A DNA stretch of 64,000 nucleotides from UBA4744 sp963707435 (GTDB lineage Bacteria; Actinomycetota; Acidimicrobiia; Spongiisociales; UBA4744). The notes under the pieces were generated by a model. That model was not told the origin of the DNA and made no database searches. It saw only the letters and a program-made list of their open reading frames with translations. Made by a program: the position numbers and the translations under genes. The stretch is taken from positions 1 through 64,000 of the forward strand of contig CAVPPF010000008.1 in the NCBI GenBank assembly GCA_963707435.1. The letters run 5' to 3'. Positions 1-8,446 of the stretch are shown one piece after another (position 1 is the first letter of the stretch; every line of letters begins with the position of its first letter).

Positions 1-2346
1 CTCCCCCCGGCCCTGCGCTCGTACGGCCGCCAAACCGGAACCCACGCCGAACCAGCCGGGAATGATCTGACGTGACTGCGTCCAGCCGAACACCCAGGGG
101 ATCGCCCGAAGGTCCTCCAGTCCGGCCCCGCCGCCCGGGCGTCGGGACGGCCGCGACCCGATGTTCATGTCGGCCAGTTCCTCAACCGGCGTGGCAGCCA
201 GGAAGTACGGAACCAATCCCGGTGATTCGACCAGCCCCCGGTATGCAACAAACGCTGCCTCGGAGAAGGCGCCCATGGTGTCCGTCCAGCGATCCAGAAC
301 GTCCTTGGTTTGGCGGGACTCCCGGTGCAGGAGCGAAGCTTCCAGTACGGACGAGAGAGCCAGCTCGAGGTTGCGACGCGCCAGGCGGGGCAATCCGTAC
401 TTGTCGGAGATGACCTCACCCTGCTCGGTGACCTTGATGGACCCGTCTACCGTCCCGAATGGCTGCGCCAGGATCGCCTGGTGGGTGGGACCTCCGCCGC
501 GTCCAATGGTTCCACCTCGCCCGTGGAAGAGGCGAAGGGTCACTCCGTGCCGCTGGGCGGCGGCCCGGAGCAGTCGCTGCGCCTTGTAGATCTCCCACTG
601 CGAGGTGGTGATGCCGCCGATCTTGTTGGAATCCGAGTACCCCAGCATGACCTCCTGGGTGTTGCCGCGCAGCTCGACGATCTGACGGTAGGGAGCGCAG
701 TTCAGCAGCCCGTCGAGAAGCTCCCCCGCCCGGCGGAGCTCATCGATGGTTTCAAAGAGGGGGACGAATCCCACCCGGGCTATCCCGCTGTGGAGATCGA
801 TGAGGCCGGCATCCCGCGCCAGCACCGCCGGTGCCAGCACATCATCGACACCGCGGGTCATCGAAACGATGTACGACTCGATCGCTCCCGAACCGAACCG
901 GTCCAGAGCCTCCCGGATCGAGACAAAGGTCCCGAACGTGGCAGTCTCGGCCTCGCCGAGCGCCGCCGTCGGCGAAGCCAGCGGCCTCCGGTTGGCCAGC
1001 TCTGCAGTGAGGAGCACTTCCCGGGCCGACCGATCCAGAGAGTCGTACCGGACTCCAATACGTTCGTGCAGTTGTTCCAGCACGGCATGATGACGCTCGG
1101 CGTGTTCGCGGATGTCCATCGTGGCCAGATGGAATCCAAACGTGGTCACGTTCCGCATGAGGCGCATCAGAACGCCGTCGGCGATGAGCTGCCCGGCGTT
1201 GTCTCGCAGCGAGCGATGCATCACTCGCAGCTCTTCGAGCAAATCGAGACTCGACCGGTAGTCCCTGCCGGGCACATGGCGGGCGTCCTGCGCATAGCGG
1301 CGCCGGGTGTTGGCCAGCCGCTGGTGAATGAAGGCACACTTGAGCCGGTAGGGCTCGTCCCGGTTGAGCAGGTGGAAGCGTTGCCAGACCTCCGGCAGGG
1401 AGCGGCGGTCTTCGTCGAGGGCGTTGGAAAGCTCGGCCGTTACGTGCCGCAGCCGGGAGGATGTCGACAGCTCTTCGGCCAGTTCTTCGACTTGCGCGAC
1501 GAGGTTCCGCAGACCGTGATCGTGCTGCACTTCGAGCACCTGCATGGTCACGGCCGGGGTGACGGAGGGGTTGCCGTCTCGATCGCCTCCCACCCACGTG
1601 CCGAAACGGAACGGAGTGCGACCGGTTGCCCCGTCCCAACCGATCCGCTCGAGGTTGATGGCCGCCTCTTCGGCCAGGGCCGGGAGGACGTGGTTGGCGA
1701 GCTGATCCAGATAGAACACCGCCGAACGGGCCTCGTCGATCGGTTCCGGCCGTTCCGCCCTGAGCTCGTCGGTCTGCCAGATTTGATCGATGATCTCGGC
1801 GACCCTCCTATCGATGCCGGCCTGCTCGGCCGCGGTGGCGCGCACATCGGCCCGGTCCAGCAGCAGATCGGCGATCCTCCCCAGTTTGGTGAGCAGCGTG
1901 CGCCGGACGGCTTCTGTTGGATGAGCCGTGAATACGGGTCGCAGTTCCAGGCGATCCAGGACCGACTCCAGCAGATCCGGACTCAGGCCGGCCCCGGCGA
2001 TTCGGTCTACCGTCGCGGCAAACGTACGGCCTTCATCGGCCATGGCAAGATCTCCGATGCGGTGCGTTTGTTCGGCAACGTTGGCGAGATAGAAGTAGGC
2101 CGAAAACGCCCGGACCAGGTTGATCGCCTGGTCGAGCCCGAGCTCCCCGAGCACCGAGTCGAGATGGCGTCCGGCGGCGGCATCACCATCCGTTCGGATT
2201 GCCTTGGTGAGCGCCCGGACCTCCTCGACCAGATCGAGCAAGCCGCGACCCTGCTGCCGGGTGAGGGCCTCGCCCAGCTGGTTGCCGAGACGGCGTATGT
2301 CTGCCCGGAGCCGGTCGTCGCGAATGTTGGGAGGAATGGGTTCCAT
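1..2346 (-). CDS. ppc: Phosphoenolpyruvate carboxylase, 3' end cut off by window edge
   Basis: Carboxylates phosphoenolpyruvate with bicarbonate to give oxaloacetate and phosphate, an anaplerotic cytosolic step. Reading the minus strand from ATG at 2346 gives an open frame of 782 codons that runs off position 1; the family is usually about 880-930 residues, so roughly 100-150 residues are missing. Visible catalytic motifs are TAHPTE (the catalytic His), VMLGYSDSNK, and the Gly-rich FHGRGGTIGRGG around residue 610. The N-terminus MEPIPPNIRDD is plausible for actinobacterial PEPC. The gene stands alone and is divergent from the small lipoprotein at 2426. Long plus-strand frames across it are shadows. 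Identification is very secure; the C-terminal PEP/effector region cannot be checked. Confidence 0.96.
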   Translation of the reverse strand, partial: MEPIPPNIRDDRLRADIRRLGNQLGEALTRQQGRGLLDLVEEVRALTKAIRTDGDAAAGRHLDSVLGELGLDQAINLVRAFSAYFYLANVAEQTHRIGDLAMADEGRTFAATVDRIAGAGLSPDLLESVLDRLELRPVFTAHPTEAVRRTLLTKLGRIADLLLDRADVRATAAEQAGIDRRVAEIIDQIWQTDELRAERPEPIDEARSAVFYLDQLANHVLPALAEEAAINLERIGWDGATGRTPFRFGTWVGGDRDGNPSVTPAVTMQVLEVQHDHGLRNLVAQVEELAEELSTSSRLRHVTAELSNALDEDRRSLPEVWQRFHLLNRDEPYRLKCAFIHQRLANTRRRYAQDARHVPGRDYRSSLDLLEELRVMHRSLRDNAGQLIADGVLMRLMRNVTTFGFHLATMDIREHAERHHAVLEQLHERIGVRYDSLDRSAREVLLTAELANRRPLASPTAALGEAETATFGTFVSIREALDRFGSGAIESYIVSMTRGVDDVLAPAVLARDAGLIDLHSGIARVGFVPLFETIDELRRAGELLDGLLNCAPYRQIVELRGNTQEVMLGYSDSNKIGGITTSQWEIYKAQRLLRAAAQRHGVTLRLFHGRGGTIGRGGGPTHQAILAQPFGTVDGSIKVTEQGEVISDKYGLPRLARRNLELALSSVLEASLLHRESRQTKDVLDRWTDTMGAFSEAAFVAYRGLVESPGLVPYFLAATPVEELADMNIGSRPSRRPGGGAGLEDLRAIPWVFGWTQSRQIIPGWFGVGSGLAAVRAQGRGE

Positions 2347-2425
2347 GTGCGTCGGAGGCTACTCAGCACCCGGCGGGAAAGCTGCAACCCGCAGATTCCG
2401 GTACGCTCGGTCCGAGGAGGTGACC

Positions 2426-2716
2426 ATGCGGAAGTGGATGGCCGGTTTGCTGATTGTGGTGGCGTTCTCGGCCTGCGCGCCGGGAACCGACGAATACAGC
2501 GCCGATGATCCTGCCGGATTCTTCAGCGGGATCTGGCACGGCTGGATCGCCCCGGTGACCCTGATCGTGCAGGTCTTCAACGACGAGGTTCGCATCTACG
2601 AACCCGACAACACCGGCCTGGCCTATGACTTTGGCTTCTACATGGCCGTCATCGCCGGTTTTGGTTCTTTGAGCCTGGTGCGTCGCAACGACAAGAAGCG
2701 TCGCCGTCCCCGATAA
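2426..2716 (+). CDS. Small lipoprotein with a C-terminal membrane segment
   Basis: A 96-residue protein of unknown function. The start is fixed by an AGGAGG Shine-Dalgarno at 2415-2420, five bases before ATG 2426. The N-terminus is a signal sequence ending in a lipobox-like FSAC (Cys17), so it is probably lipid-anchored. The sequence FFSGIWHGWIAPVTLIVQVF follows. A second hydrophobic stretch near residues 70-85 is followed by a very basic tail (KKRRRPR), suggesting the C-terminus is cytoplasmic. This pattern of a lipobox plus a late membrane helix is seen in small actinobacterial envelope proteins of no known role. It precedes the membrane protein at 2765 by 48 bp and may be cotranscribed with it. 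Confidence 0.72.
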   Translation: MRKWMAGLLIVVAFSACAPGTDEYSADDPAGFFSGIWHGWIAPVTLIVQVFNDEVRIYEPDNTGLAYDFGFYMAVIAGFGSLSLVRRNDKKRRRPR

Positions 2717-2764
2717 TCCGCGCCGCCGGTCAAGGCGCGGCCGGATCCGGTCGATACCGATGCG

Positions 2765-3628
2765 GTGACCTTCTCCCGCAATCGCCGGTCTCCGGCTATC
2801 CCGCGCTGGACCCTGGCTGTGGTGGTCGGGTCGATCCTGGCCAACCTCGTCATCGATCTGTGGCTGGCCGTGTTCGAATACCGTTCCCTCGAGGCCTTTT
2901 ACCCGACGCGGGATCTGAATGCCTACGAGATTCTGGGCCCACTGAGCGGCCACCTGTGGTTCGCCGTACAGCAAACGGTCTTGATGTGGACCCTCATCAC
3001 CGTGGTCGGCTACGTACTCGCCCGGCGCGGTCGCCGATGGTTGTTCGCCGGACCGGCCCTTGCGTTGGTCTTGACTCCTCTCCTGGTGAGCATGATCCGC
3101 GGATTCGGGCCGCCCGCCGCCCCCGGCTTCGGCACCTACGGTTGGCTGTCCCAGGAACTCGCCGTGTGGGTGAGCTGGGTAGTTTCAGGCACCCGGACCT
3201 TCCTTTTCCTGCTGCCGGGCTTCGTCGCGAGACCCTACGCAGACCGAGAACGCAATCCGTTTCGGGTCCCGGCCCTCATCCTGGTCGGCATCCCGGCCCT
3301 GGTCGCCGGTTATCTAGGAGTTCTCGTTGTTTCGCCGACCGGGCGTATTCAGGACAGCCCGGTGGAGCTGTTTGTAGCGGCCTTCTTCTTTGGCGCGGCG
3401 ATGGGCTTCGATCGACCGATCTGGCCGTGGTTGCTGGTCGCCGTTCCCGGCCTGATGGAGGGCTTGCCATCGTTGTTGTTCTCCGGCTACGCAAACGAGG
3501 TGTTGGTGGTCGGGTTCATCGCCGTACTCGGTGCGTCCAGCGTGCCCTTCTCGAGAATCCTCTACGCCGGATGGCAGGAGAATGCTGCGCCCGGATCGCC
3601 CCAGGGGGCGGATTCGCCGATGCGGTGA
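2765..3628 (+). CDS. Polytopic membrane protein of unknown function
   Basis: A 287-residue, very hydrophobic protein starting at GTG 2765. I see about six or seven likely membrane helices, the first at residues 14-34 (LAVVVGSILANLVIDLWLAV) and the last near residues 245-265. No transporter signature, catalytic motif or conserved charged residue within a helix stands out. It lies 48 bp downstream of the small lipoprotein in the same direction, so the two may form an envelope pair. I do not recognise the family and assign no function. Confidence 0.7.
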   Translation: MTFSRNRRSPAIPRWTLAVVVGSILANLVIDLWLAVFEYRSLEAFYPTRDLNAYEILGPLSGHLWFAVQQTVLMWTLITVVGYVLARRGRRWLFAGPALALVLTPLLVSMIRGFGPPAAPGFGTYGWLSQELAVWVSWVVSGTRTFLFLLPGFVARPYADRERNPFRVPALILVGIPALVAGYLGVLVVSPTGRIQDSPVELFVAAFFFGAAMGFDRPIWPWLLVAVPGLMEGLPSLLFSGYANEVLVVGFIAVLGASSVPFSRILYAGWQENAAPGSPQGADSPMR

Positions 3629-3790
3629 GGGGCCTTCCATCGGGTTCCAGGCAGGAACGCTGCCTGGAGACGAAACTCACTTCAACCGGTGTCTATCCAG
3701 GTGTATGTTATGAACACGGCCGGAAACGTAGGCCCTTCCGGGTCGGATTCACGTGAGGCCGAGAGACGGTCCGCCAGGATCGCCTCGCCG

Positions 3791-3826
3791 GGAAGCCCCG
3801 GAGGCGGAAACGTCTGCGGGGTTTCC
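3791..3826. terminator. Hairpin between convergent genes, likely bidirectional terminator
   Basis: A ten-pair stem (3791-3800 with 3817-3826, one G-T pair) closes a 16-base loop in the gap between the convergent genes ending at 3628 and 3842. The loop can itself pair weakly. There is no long T tract, as is common in GC-rich actinobacteria. The rest of the 213-bp gap shows no gene. Confidence 0.5.
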
Positions 3827-3841
3827 CACGTTCGGAGACCC

Positions 3842-4876
3842 CTACCAGCGAGCCTGGTGTTCCTCCGCCCAGCCGACTAGACCGTCGATCGTGACCGTTT
3901 CCCCATCGTCTGCGATCACGGTGCCCTCGTACCGCCCGAACATCTGGTGGACCTCCGAGCGGATCAGCAGCAGATTGGTCAGTGCTCTTCGTTCCAGGAA
4001 CGGCACGAACGTCAGATCGACACGATCCGATCGCATCGTCCACGGCCGCATGAAGTTGTCCGGGTCGTAGTCGATGGCGACCTGCGGCAGCTTGTGGATC
4101 CGCCCTTCCACCAGAAGCGTGTGCTCGGTGGCGGCAGTTGTGTCCCCGAAGCCGAACCCCATGTTGAGCCCCGCCCGCCTTCCGTCGCTCAGGAAACCCG
4201 ACGCGCTGGCCCATACCCAGAAGGAGTCGTAGTCCCAGACACCTCTTCCCCAGTCGAGGTTGCCGAGGCTCGTCGCGGGATCAACCTGGTTGGTGGTATC
4301 TCCTATCTGGAGCGTTCCCGCCACCGGCATGCAGTTGACCTTGCGGTTGTAGTAGAAGCGACGTTCGCCGATGGGAATGACGACCACCGTCGACTCGTGT
4401 TCGGCCGGAAGCCGGAACTGGAGATCGGCCTCGAGCGGGCGTCCTCCGAAATCGGACCAGTCGACCTGGACCCGGCGGACCTCGCCATCGATCCGAAACG
4501 ACGCCCGGACGTTGCGGCCGGCGTAGCGACTCTCTCCCCCGGTGCTGTTGCGAGCGAGGGTGATCCCCTTGCCGAGAGGAACGGTGACCGTCTCTTCGTG
4601 GTAGGTCCCTGTGGCGAAGTCGACGGTGTAGGCGAAGACCTGACCGGCATAGCCCAGGTCGGCGAGGGTGGCCGAGAAGAACATATCGGGTGACGTGACC
4701 CCGTAGTAGTCCCACCGTTTCACCCGGTAGCGCTGCAGGAATCGAATCGGGGAGAACCGGGCGGCCTGCAAATTGCAGTCGAGCAGGGGCCGGCGCGCCC
4801 ATCCCACCTGGACGAGCCTTCCGCGCTCGTCGAGCAGCGGCGACGTCTGGGTGATCTCGTGTTCGAGCCGGGTCAT
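3842..4876 (-). CDS. DUF2804 family protein
   Basis: A 344-residue protein matching the DUF2804 family, whose biochemical role is not established. The family pattern is visible: an N-terminal WARRPLLDCNL segment, then KRWDYYGV, a beta-rich middle, the stretch FYYNRKVNCMPV, and LDWGRGVWDY followed by FWVWASASG. No signal peptide or membrane helix is seen. The ATG at 4876 overlaps the stop of the upstream cyclase/ATPase gene in an ATGA, so the two are translationally coupled. A regulated metabolic role under that sensor protein is possible but is only inferred from the coupling. Confidence 0.85.
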   Translation of the reverse strand: MTRLEHEITQTSPLLDERGRLVQVGWARRPLLDCNLQAARFSPIRFLQRYRVKRWDYYGVTSPDMFFSATLADLGYAGQVFAYTVDFATGTYHEETVTVPLGKGITLARNSTGGESRYAGRNVRASFRIDGEVRRVQVDWSDFGGRPLEADLQFRLPAEHESTVVVIPIGERRFYYNRKVNCMPVAGTLQIGDTTNQVDPATSLGNLDWGRGVWDYDSFWVWASASGFLSDGRRAGLNMGFGFGDTTAATEHTLLVEGRIHKLPQVAIDYDPDNFMRPWTMRSDRVDLTFVPFLERRALTNLLLIRSEVHQMFGRYEGTVIADDGETVTIDGLVGWAEEHQARW

Positions 4877-7800
4877 GCTGTTCCGGCCAGATCACCCGGG
4901 CGGTCGCCCTGCACCGGGAGGCCGTCTGCCCAGACGTCGAGAAGGCAGATTGTCCCGGTCGCGGTCAGCCAGTCCAGGGCATCCTGGGCGGCCCGGGTTG
5001 CAGCCGGGTGATCGCGGCCGACCAGCATGGCGAAGGTGGCCTGGACCATGGCGAGATCTTCTTCGGCGACGACCGGTTCGAACAGCTCGATCAGCGAGGT
5101 GAACAAGTCGGCCGCCTCGTCGAGGTCGCCGCTGAGGGCTGCCCGGGTGGCACGAAGATACAGTTCGAGACCATCGAGCAGAAGACCTTTGTTGGTGTTC
5201 TCTTCGAACTTCGCCAGAACCTCATCGACCCGATCGAGGCGGCGCGTCCAGGCAGCGGCCTGGGCGGACTCGTAGAGGCCGGCGCCGGTGTAGATATGGT
5301 CGATCTGCATGCCGAGGTCGTAGGCCTCGTCCCACCGGCCGACGAGCTTGTAGGCCTGGCATTTTGCCTGATCGATTCCCCATCGCAGTTGCGGATCGGT
5401 CTCGTCGTCGTAGAAGGCCAGGGCTTCCATGACTCTGTCGAACGCGTCCGACGCTTGACCGGTGCGCAGTTCGATCAGGGCCCGGTTCCCCGCCCACCAG
5501 GCTTTGTTGAAGTCTGACAACTGGTCCTCTTCGAACTCGTCGAGCCGGGCAAGCGCCGCATCGTATCGACCCTGGGTGATGTAGCTGGCCGCCGTGTCGC
5601 CCGCGTTGCGCACCAGCCAGCTGAAGTCGCCAAGCCGGTTGGCTAGGTCGTGAAGCCGTTCGCCGAGCCGGATGGCTTCCTGAGGATCGTCGAGGTAGAG
5701 GGTGGCAGCAAGATTGTTGATGGCCCGCCCGGCGACCCGCAGGAGTCCCTCTTCTTCCGCCACAGCCGCAACACCCCGAAACAGCACTCGTGATTCCACC
5801 ACCCGGCCCCGCCAGGCGAGAGCTGTGGCCTGGGTGACCAGGCTGTCCAGCGACACTTCCGTCAGACCCAGCGCAGACGCAGCCGGGAGCAGGCGCACCA
5901 CCGCTTCAATGGCCTGAGCGTGCTGGGCGTTCAAGGCAAAACTGCGAGCCGCTTCTGCCGCCAGCCGAACGGTGACCGGATCATCGATGGTCCGCACCTC
6001 CCGGAACACCGGTGCGATCACCTCCAACGCTTCATCCGAGCGGTAATGGCTGTTCAGGATGCTGCTGTGGGCGGTGGCGGACCTCCGGATGCCTGCAACG
6101 TCTTCCGCCTGTTCAAAGAAGACCCGGGCCGCATCGATATAGGCAACGCCCCGTTCGACCTCCCCCTGCACTTCCGCATACCCGGCGGCGAGAAGCCGGA
6201 AGCCCGCCTGTTGCTCCTCGCGGACCGAGAGACCGATGGCCTGATCGAGCAAACCCATCGCCTGGCTATGCGATCCCAGATTGGCGGCACGCCGGGCGGC
6301 GTCGGCCAGGCCCTGCAGCGCGCGCTCGGCCAGCTCGTCGCGTTCCTTCCCGTCCGGGCTGGCGTCGTACGCGCCCATGAAGTGCCCGGCAACCACCCCG
6401 GCCAGTTCCGGGTCCTCGAAGCTCTCGAAGTAGCGGGCGGCGGCCAGGTGTCGGGACCGGCGGTCCTGGCGGTTGAGACGCTGGTAGGCGACTTCACGGA
6501 TGAGGGACTGGACGAACCGGTACTGGCCCCGTTCGGGTGACCGGGGATCGTCCTCGAGATCGAGCAACTCGAGCTGGACCAGGCGGCGCAAGTCTCCATC
6601 AAAGGCCGCTCCAGGTTCGGAGCGGAGTGCCGCTACCGCCTCCGGGGTGAAGGTCTGACCGAGCACCGCTCCATCCTGGAGAAGTGCTCGCTCGGCCGGT
6701 TCGAGCCGGTCGAGCCGTGCGGCGATCACAGCCTGGAGGGAATCCGGCAGGGCCATCGATGCCAGGTCTCCGTCGTAGCGGAATCCTTCACCGGCCTCGA
6801 CGAGCCGGCCGGTCGAGGTGAGCATGCGAACCATCTCGACCGCGTACAGCGGCATTCCGGCCGAACGCTCGACCAGTTTGTCTACCACGTCGGCTTCGAC
6901 TCCCGGCAGGTATTCGGTCAGCATCTGCTGCATGTCCGGGTTGGTCAGAGGTGCCAGCCGCACCGCCATCGAGCTGCGATGTTGTGCTCCCCACGTTGGA
7001 TGCCGATCGAGCAGATCGGGGCGGGCCAACGTGATGACCAGGAGAGGTGAACGGGCCGACCGTTCAACCAGTTCTGCGATGAAGTCGATGAGGCCCGCAT
7101 CCGCCCAGTGCAGGTCCTCGAAGACGAGGACGGTCGGTCCCCGATCGGCTATGTGCTGGAAGAAAGACCGCAGTGCGGAGAACAGCTCGGCCCGGCCGCC
7201 TTCCGGCATGTCGCCCAGCCCGAGGAGTCCCTCGAGCCGGGGCTCGATCCAGCGGCGATCGTCCTCAGCGGGAACGAATTCGGCCACGCAGGTACGCAGC
7301 CTCGTCCGGGCTCGAGCCGGGTCTTCATTCTCGATGATGCCGGCCCGGCGGCGGATCATCTCGCCGAGCGCCCAGAAGGTGACACCGTCACCGTAGGAAG
7401 GCGAGCGGCCTTGATGCCAGTAGACGTCGTGGGTATAGCCGTCGATGTGGTTCTTGAATTCTTCCGCCAGGCGGGTCTTGCCGATGCCGCCTTCCCCCAC
7501 GATGGATACGAGCCTGGCCCGCTTCTCCGTGTCGGCGGCGGTCAGTTGGTCCTTCAGCAGGCGCATGTCGCGTTCCCGCCCAACGAACGGCGGGATCCGG
7601 ACGTCCGTCCGGCGGCCGACCATGCCTGCCACCCGAACGGCCTTCCATGCCTCTACGACATCCGATTTCCCCTTGACCGTCCGCTCCCCCATCGATTCGT
7701 AGTCGATGGAGCGGGACGTGACCGAGTGGGTGGTCGACCCCACAAACACGGTGCCGGGTTCTGCGATCGACTGTAGGCGGGAAGCGGTGTTGACCAGGTC

Positions 7801-8376
7801 ACCAACCACGAGGCCCTTCTCGTTGCCACCCGGCCCGACCGAAGTCGCTCCCGAATTGATGCCCGCCCGCAGGGTCAGTTCCGGATGGCCCAGTTCGTCG
7901 CCAAGCGAAACCACCATGTCGACCAATTCCAGGCCGGCCCGGACCGCCCGTTCGGCGTCGTCCTCTCTGGCTGCTGCCGCACCCCACACTCCCATGACGG
8001 CATCACCGATGAATTTGTCGACGGTTCCCCCGAAGCGTTCGATGATCTCGCGGGCGCGGTCGAAGTAGATGGTGAGCATGTCCCGGACCTCTTCGGAGTC
8101 CCTGCTCTCCGAGAACGTCGTGTAGCTGACGATGTCGGCGAAGAGGACCGAGACGAACCGTTTCTCGGCAACCGCAGGACCGGCCGGGTCTCCCGGAGGA
8201 GGGCCTACCTGCGGTGCGTCTCCTTCTTCGAGCGGTTTCCCGCATCCGCCGCAGAACTTGTCGTCGGCTTCATTCTCGGTCCCGCAGTGGGCGCATGGCA
8301 CGCTGAGCGGGCTGCCGCACTCCTTGCAGAACTTGCGGTCGGTGCGATTCTCGGTTCCACAAACTCGACAGGTCAA
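4873..8376 (-). CDS. Zinc-ribbon adenylate/guanylate cyclase with AAA/TPR ATPase module
   Basis: A 1167-residue cytoplasmic signalling protein. Two zinc ribbons open it (CRVC...CKEC at 3-20 and CAHC...CGGC at 28-45). A class III nucleotide cyclase domain follows (about 70-245) with metal-site aspartates in FADIV (D81) and IGDAVMGVWG (D125). An STAND-type ATPase comes next, with Walker A GEGGIGKT near 294-301 and Walker B LVFEDLHWAD. The C-terminal half is helical and TPR-like. The TTG start at 8376 is preceded by GGAGG at a six-base spacing. It lies 70 bp downstream of the SARP fusion and overlaps DUF2804 by four bases, so all three may share one transcript. Cyclase specificity (cAMP or cGMP) cannot be read from the sequence by eye. 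Confidence 0.9.
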   Translation of the reverse strand: MTCRVCGTENRTDRKFCKECGSPLSVPCAHCGTENEADDKFCGGCGKPLEEGDAPQVGPPPGDPAGPAVAEKRFVSVLFADIVSYTTFSESRDSEEVRDMLTIYFDRAREIIERFGGTVDKFIGDAVMGVWGAAAAREDDAERAVRAGLELVDMVVSLGDELGHPELTLRAGINSGATSVGPGGNEKGLVVGDLVNTASRLQSIAEPGTVFVGSTTHSVTSRSIDYESMGERTVKGKSDVVEAWKAVRVAGMVGRRTDVRIPPFVGRERDMRLLKDQLTAADTEKRARLVSIVGEGGIGKTRLAEEFKNHIDGYTHDVYWHQGRSPSYGDGVTFWALGEMIRRRAGIIENEDPARARTRLRTCVAEFVPAEDDRRWIEPRLEGLLGLGDMPEGGRAELFSALRSFFQHIADRGPTVLVFEDLHWADAGLIDFIAELVERSARSPLLVITLARPDLLDRHPTWGAQHRSSMAVRLAPLTNPDMQQMLTEYLPGVEADVVDKLVERSAGMPLYAVEMVRMLTSTGRLVEAGEGFRYDGDLASMALPDSLQAVIAARLDRLEPAERALLQDGAVLGQTFTPEAVAALRSEPGAAFDGDLRRLVQLELLDLEDDPRSPERGQYRFVQSLIREVAYQRLNRQDRRSRHLAAARYFESFEDPELAGVVAGHFMGAYDASPDGKERDELAERALQGLADAARRAANLGSHSQAMGLLDQAIGLSVREEQQAGFRLLAAGYAEVQGEVERGVAYIDAARVFFEQAEDVAGIRRSATAHSSILNSHYRSDEALEVIAPVFREVRTIDDPVTVRLAAEAARSFALNAQHAQAIEAVVRLLPAASALGLTEVSLDSLVTQATALAWRGRVVESRVLFRGVAAVAEEEGLLRVAGRAINNLAATLYLDDPQEAIRLGERLHDLANRLGDFSWLVRNAGDTAASYITQGRYDAALARLDEFEEDQLSDFNKAWWAGNRALIELRTGQASDAFDRVMEALAFYDDETDPQLRWGIDQAKCQAYKLVGRWDEAYDLGMQIDHIYTGAGLYESAQAAAWTRRLDRVDEVLAKFEENTNKGLLLDGLELYLRATRAALSGDLDEAADLFTSLIELFEPVVAEEDLAMVQATFAMLVGRDHPAATRAAQDALDWLTATGTICLLDVWADGLPVQGDRPGDLAGTA

Positions 8377-8446
8377 GGAAAGCCTCCAGGGACTCCGTCA
8401 AGGTTACTGAAGCAGGGCTCTCGGGTCGGGCATCAGATGAGATCGT

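Noticed and set aside
310..2508. Long open frame on the plus strand (732 codons)
   Set aside because: It mirrors the PEP carboxylase on the minus strand, whose motifs are clear; the plus-strand product is Arg/Gly/Pro-rich with no domain.
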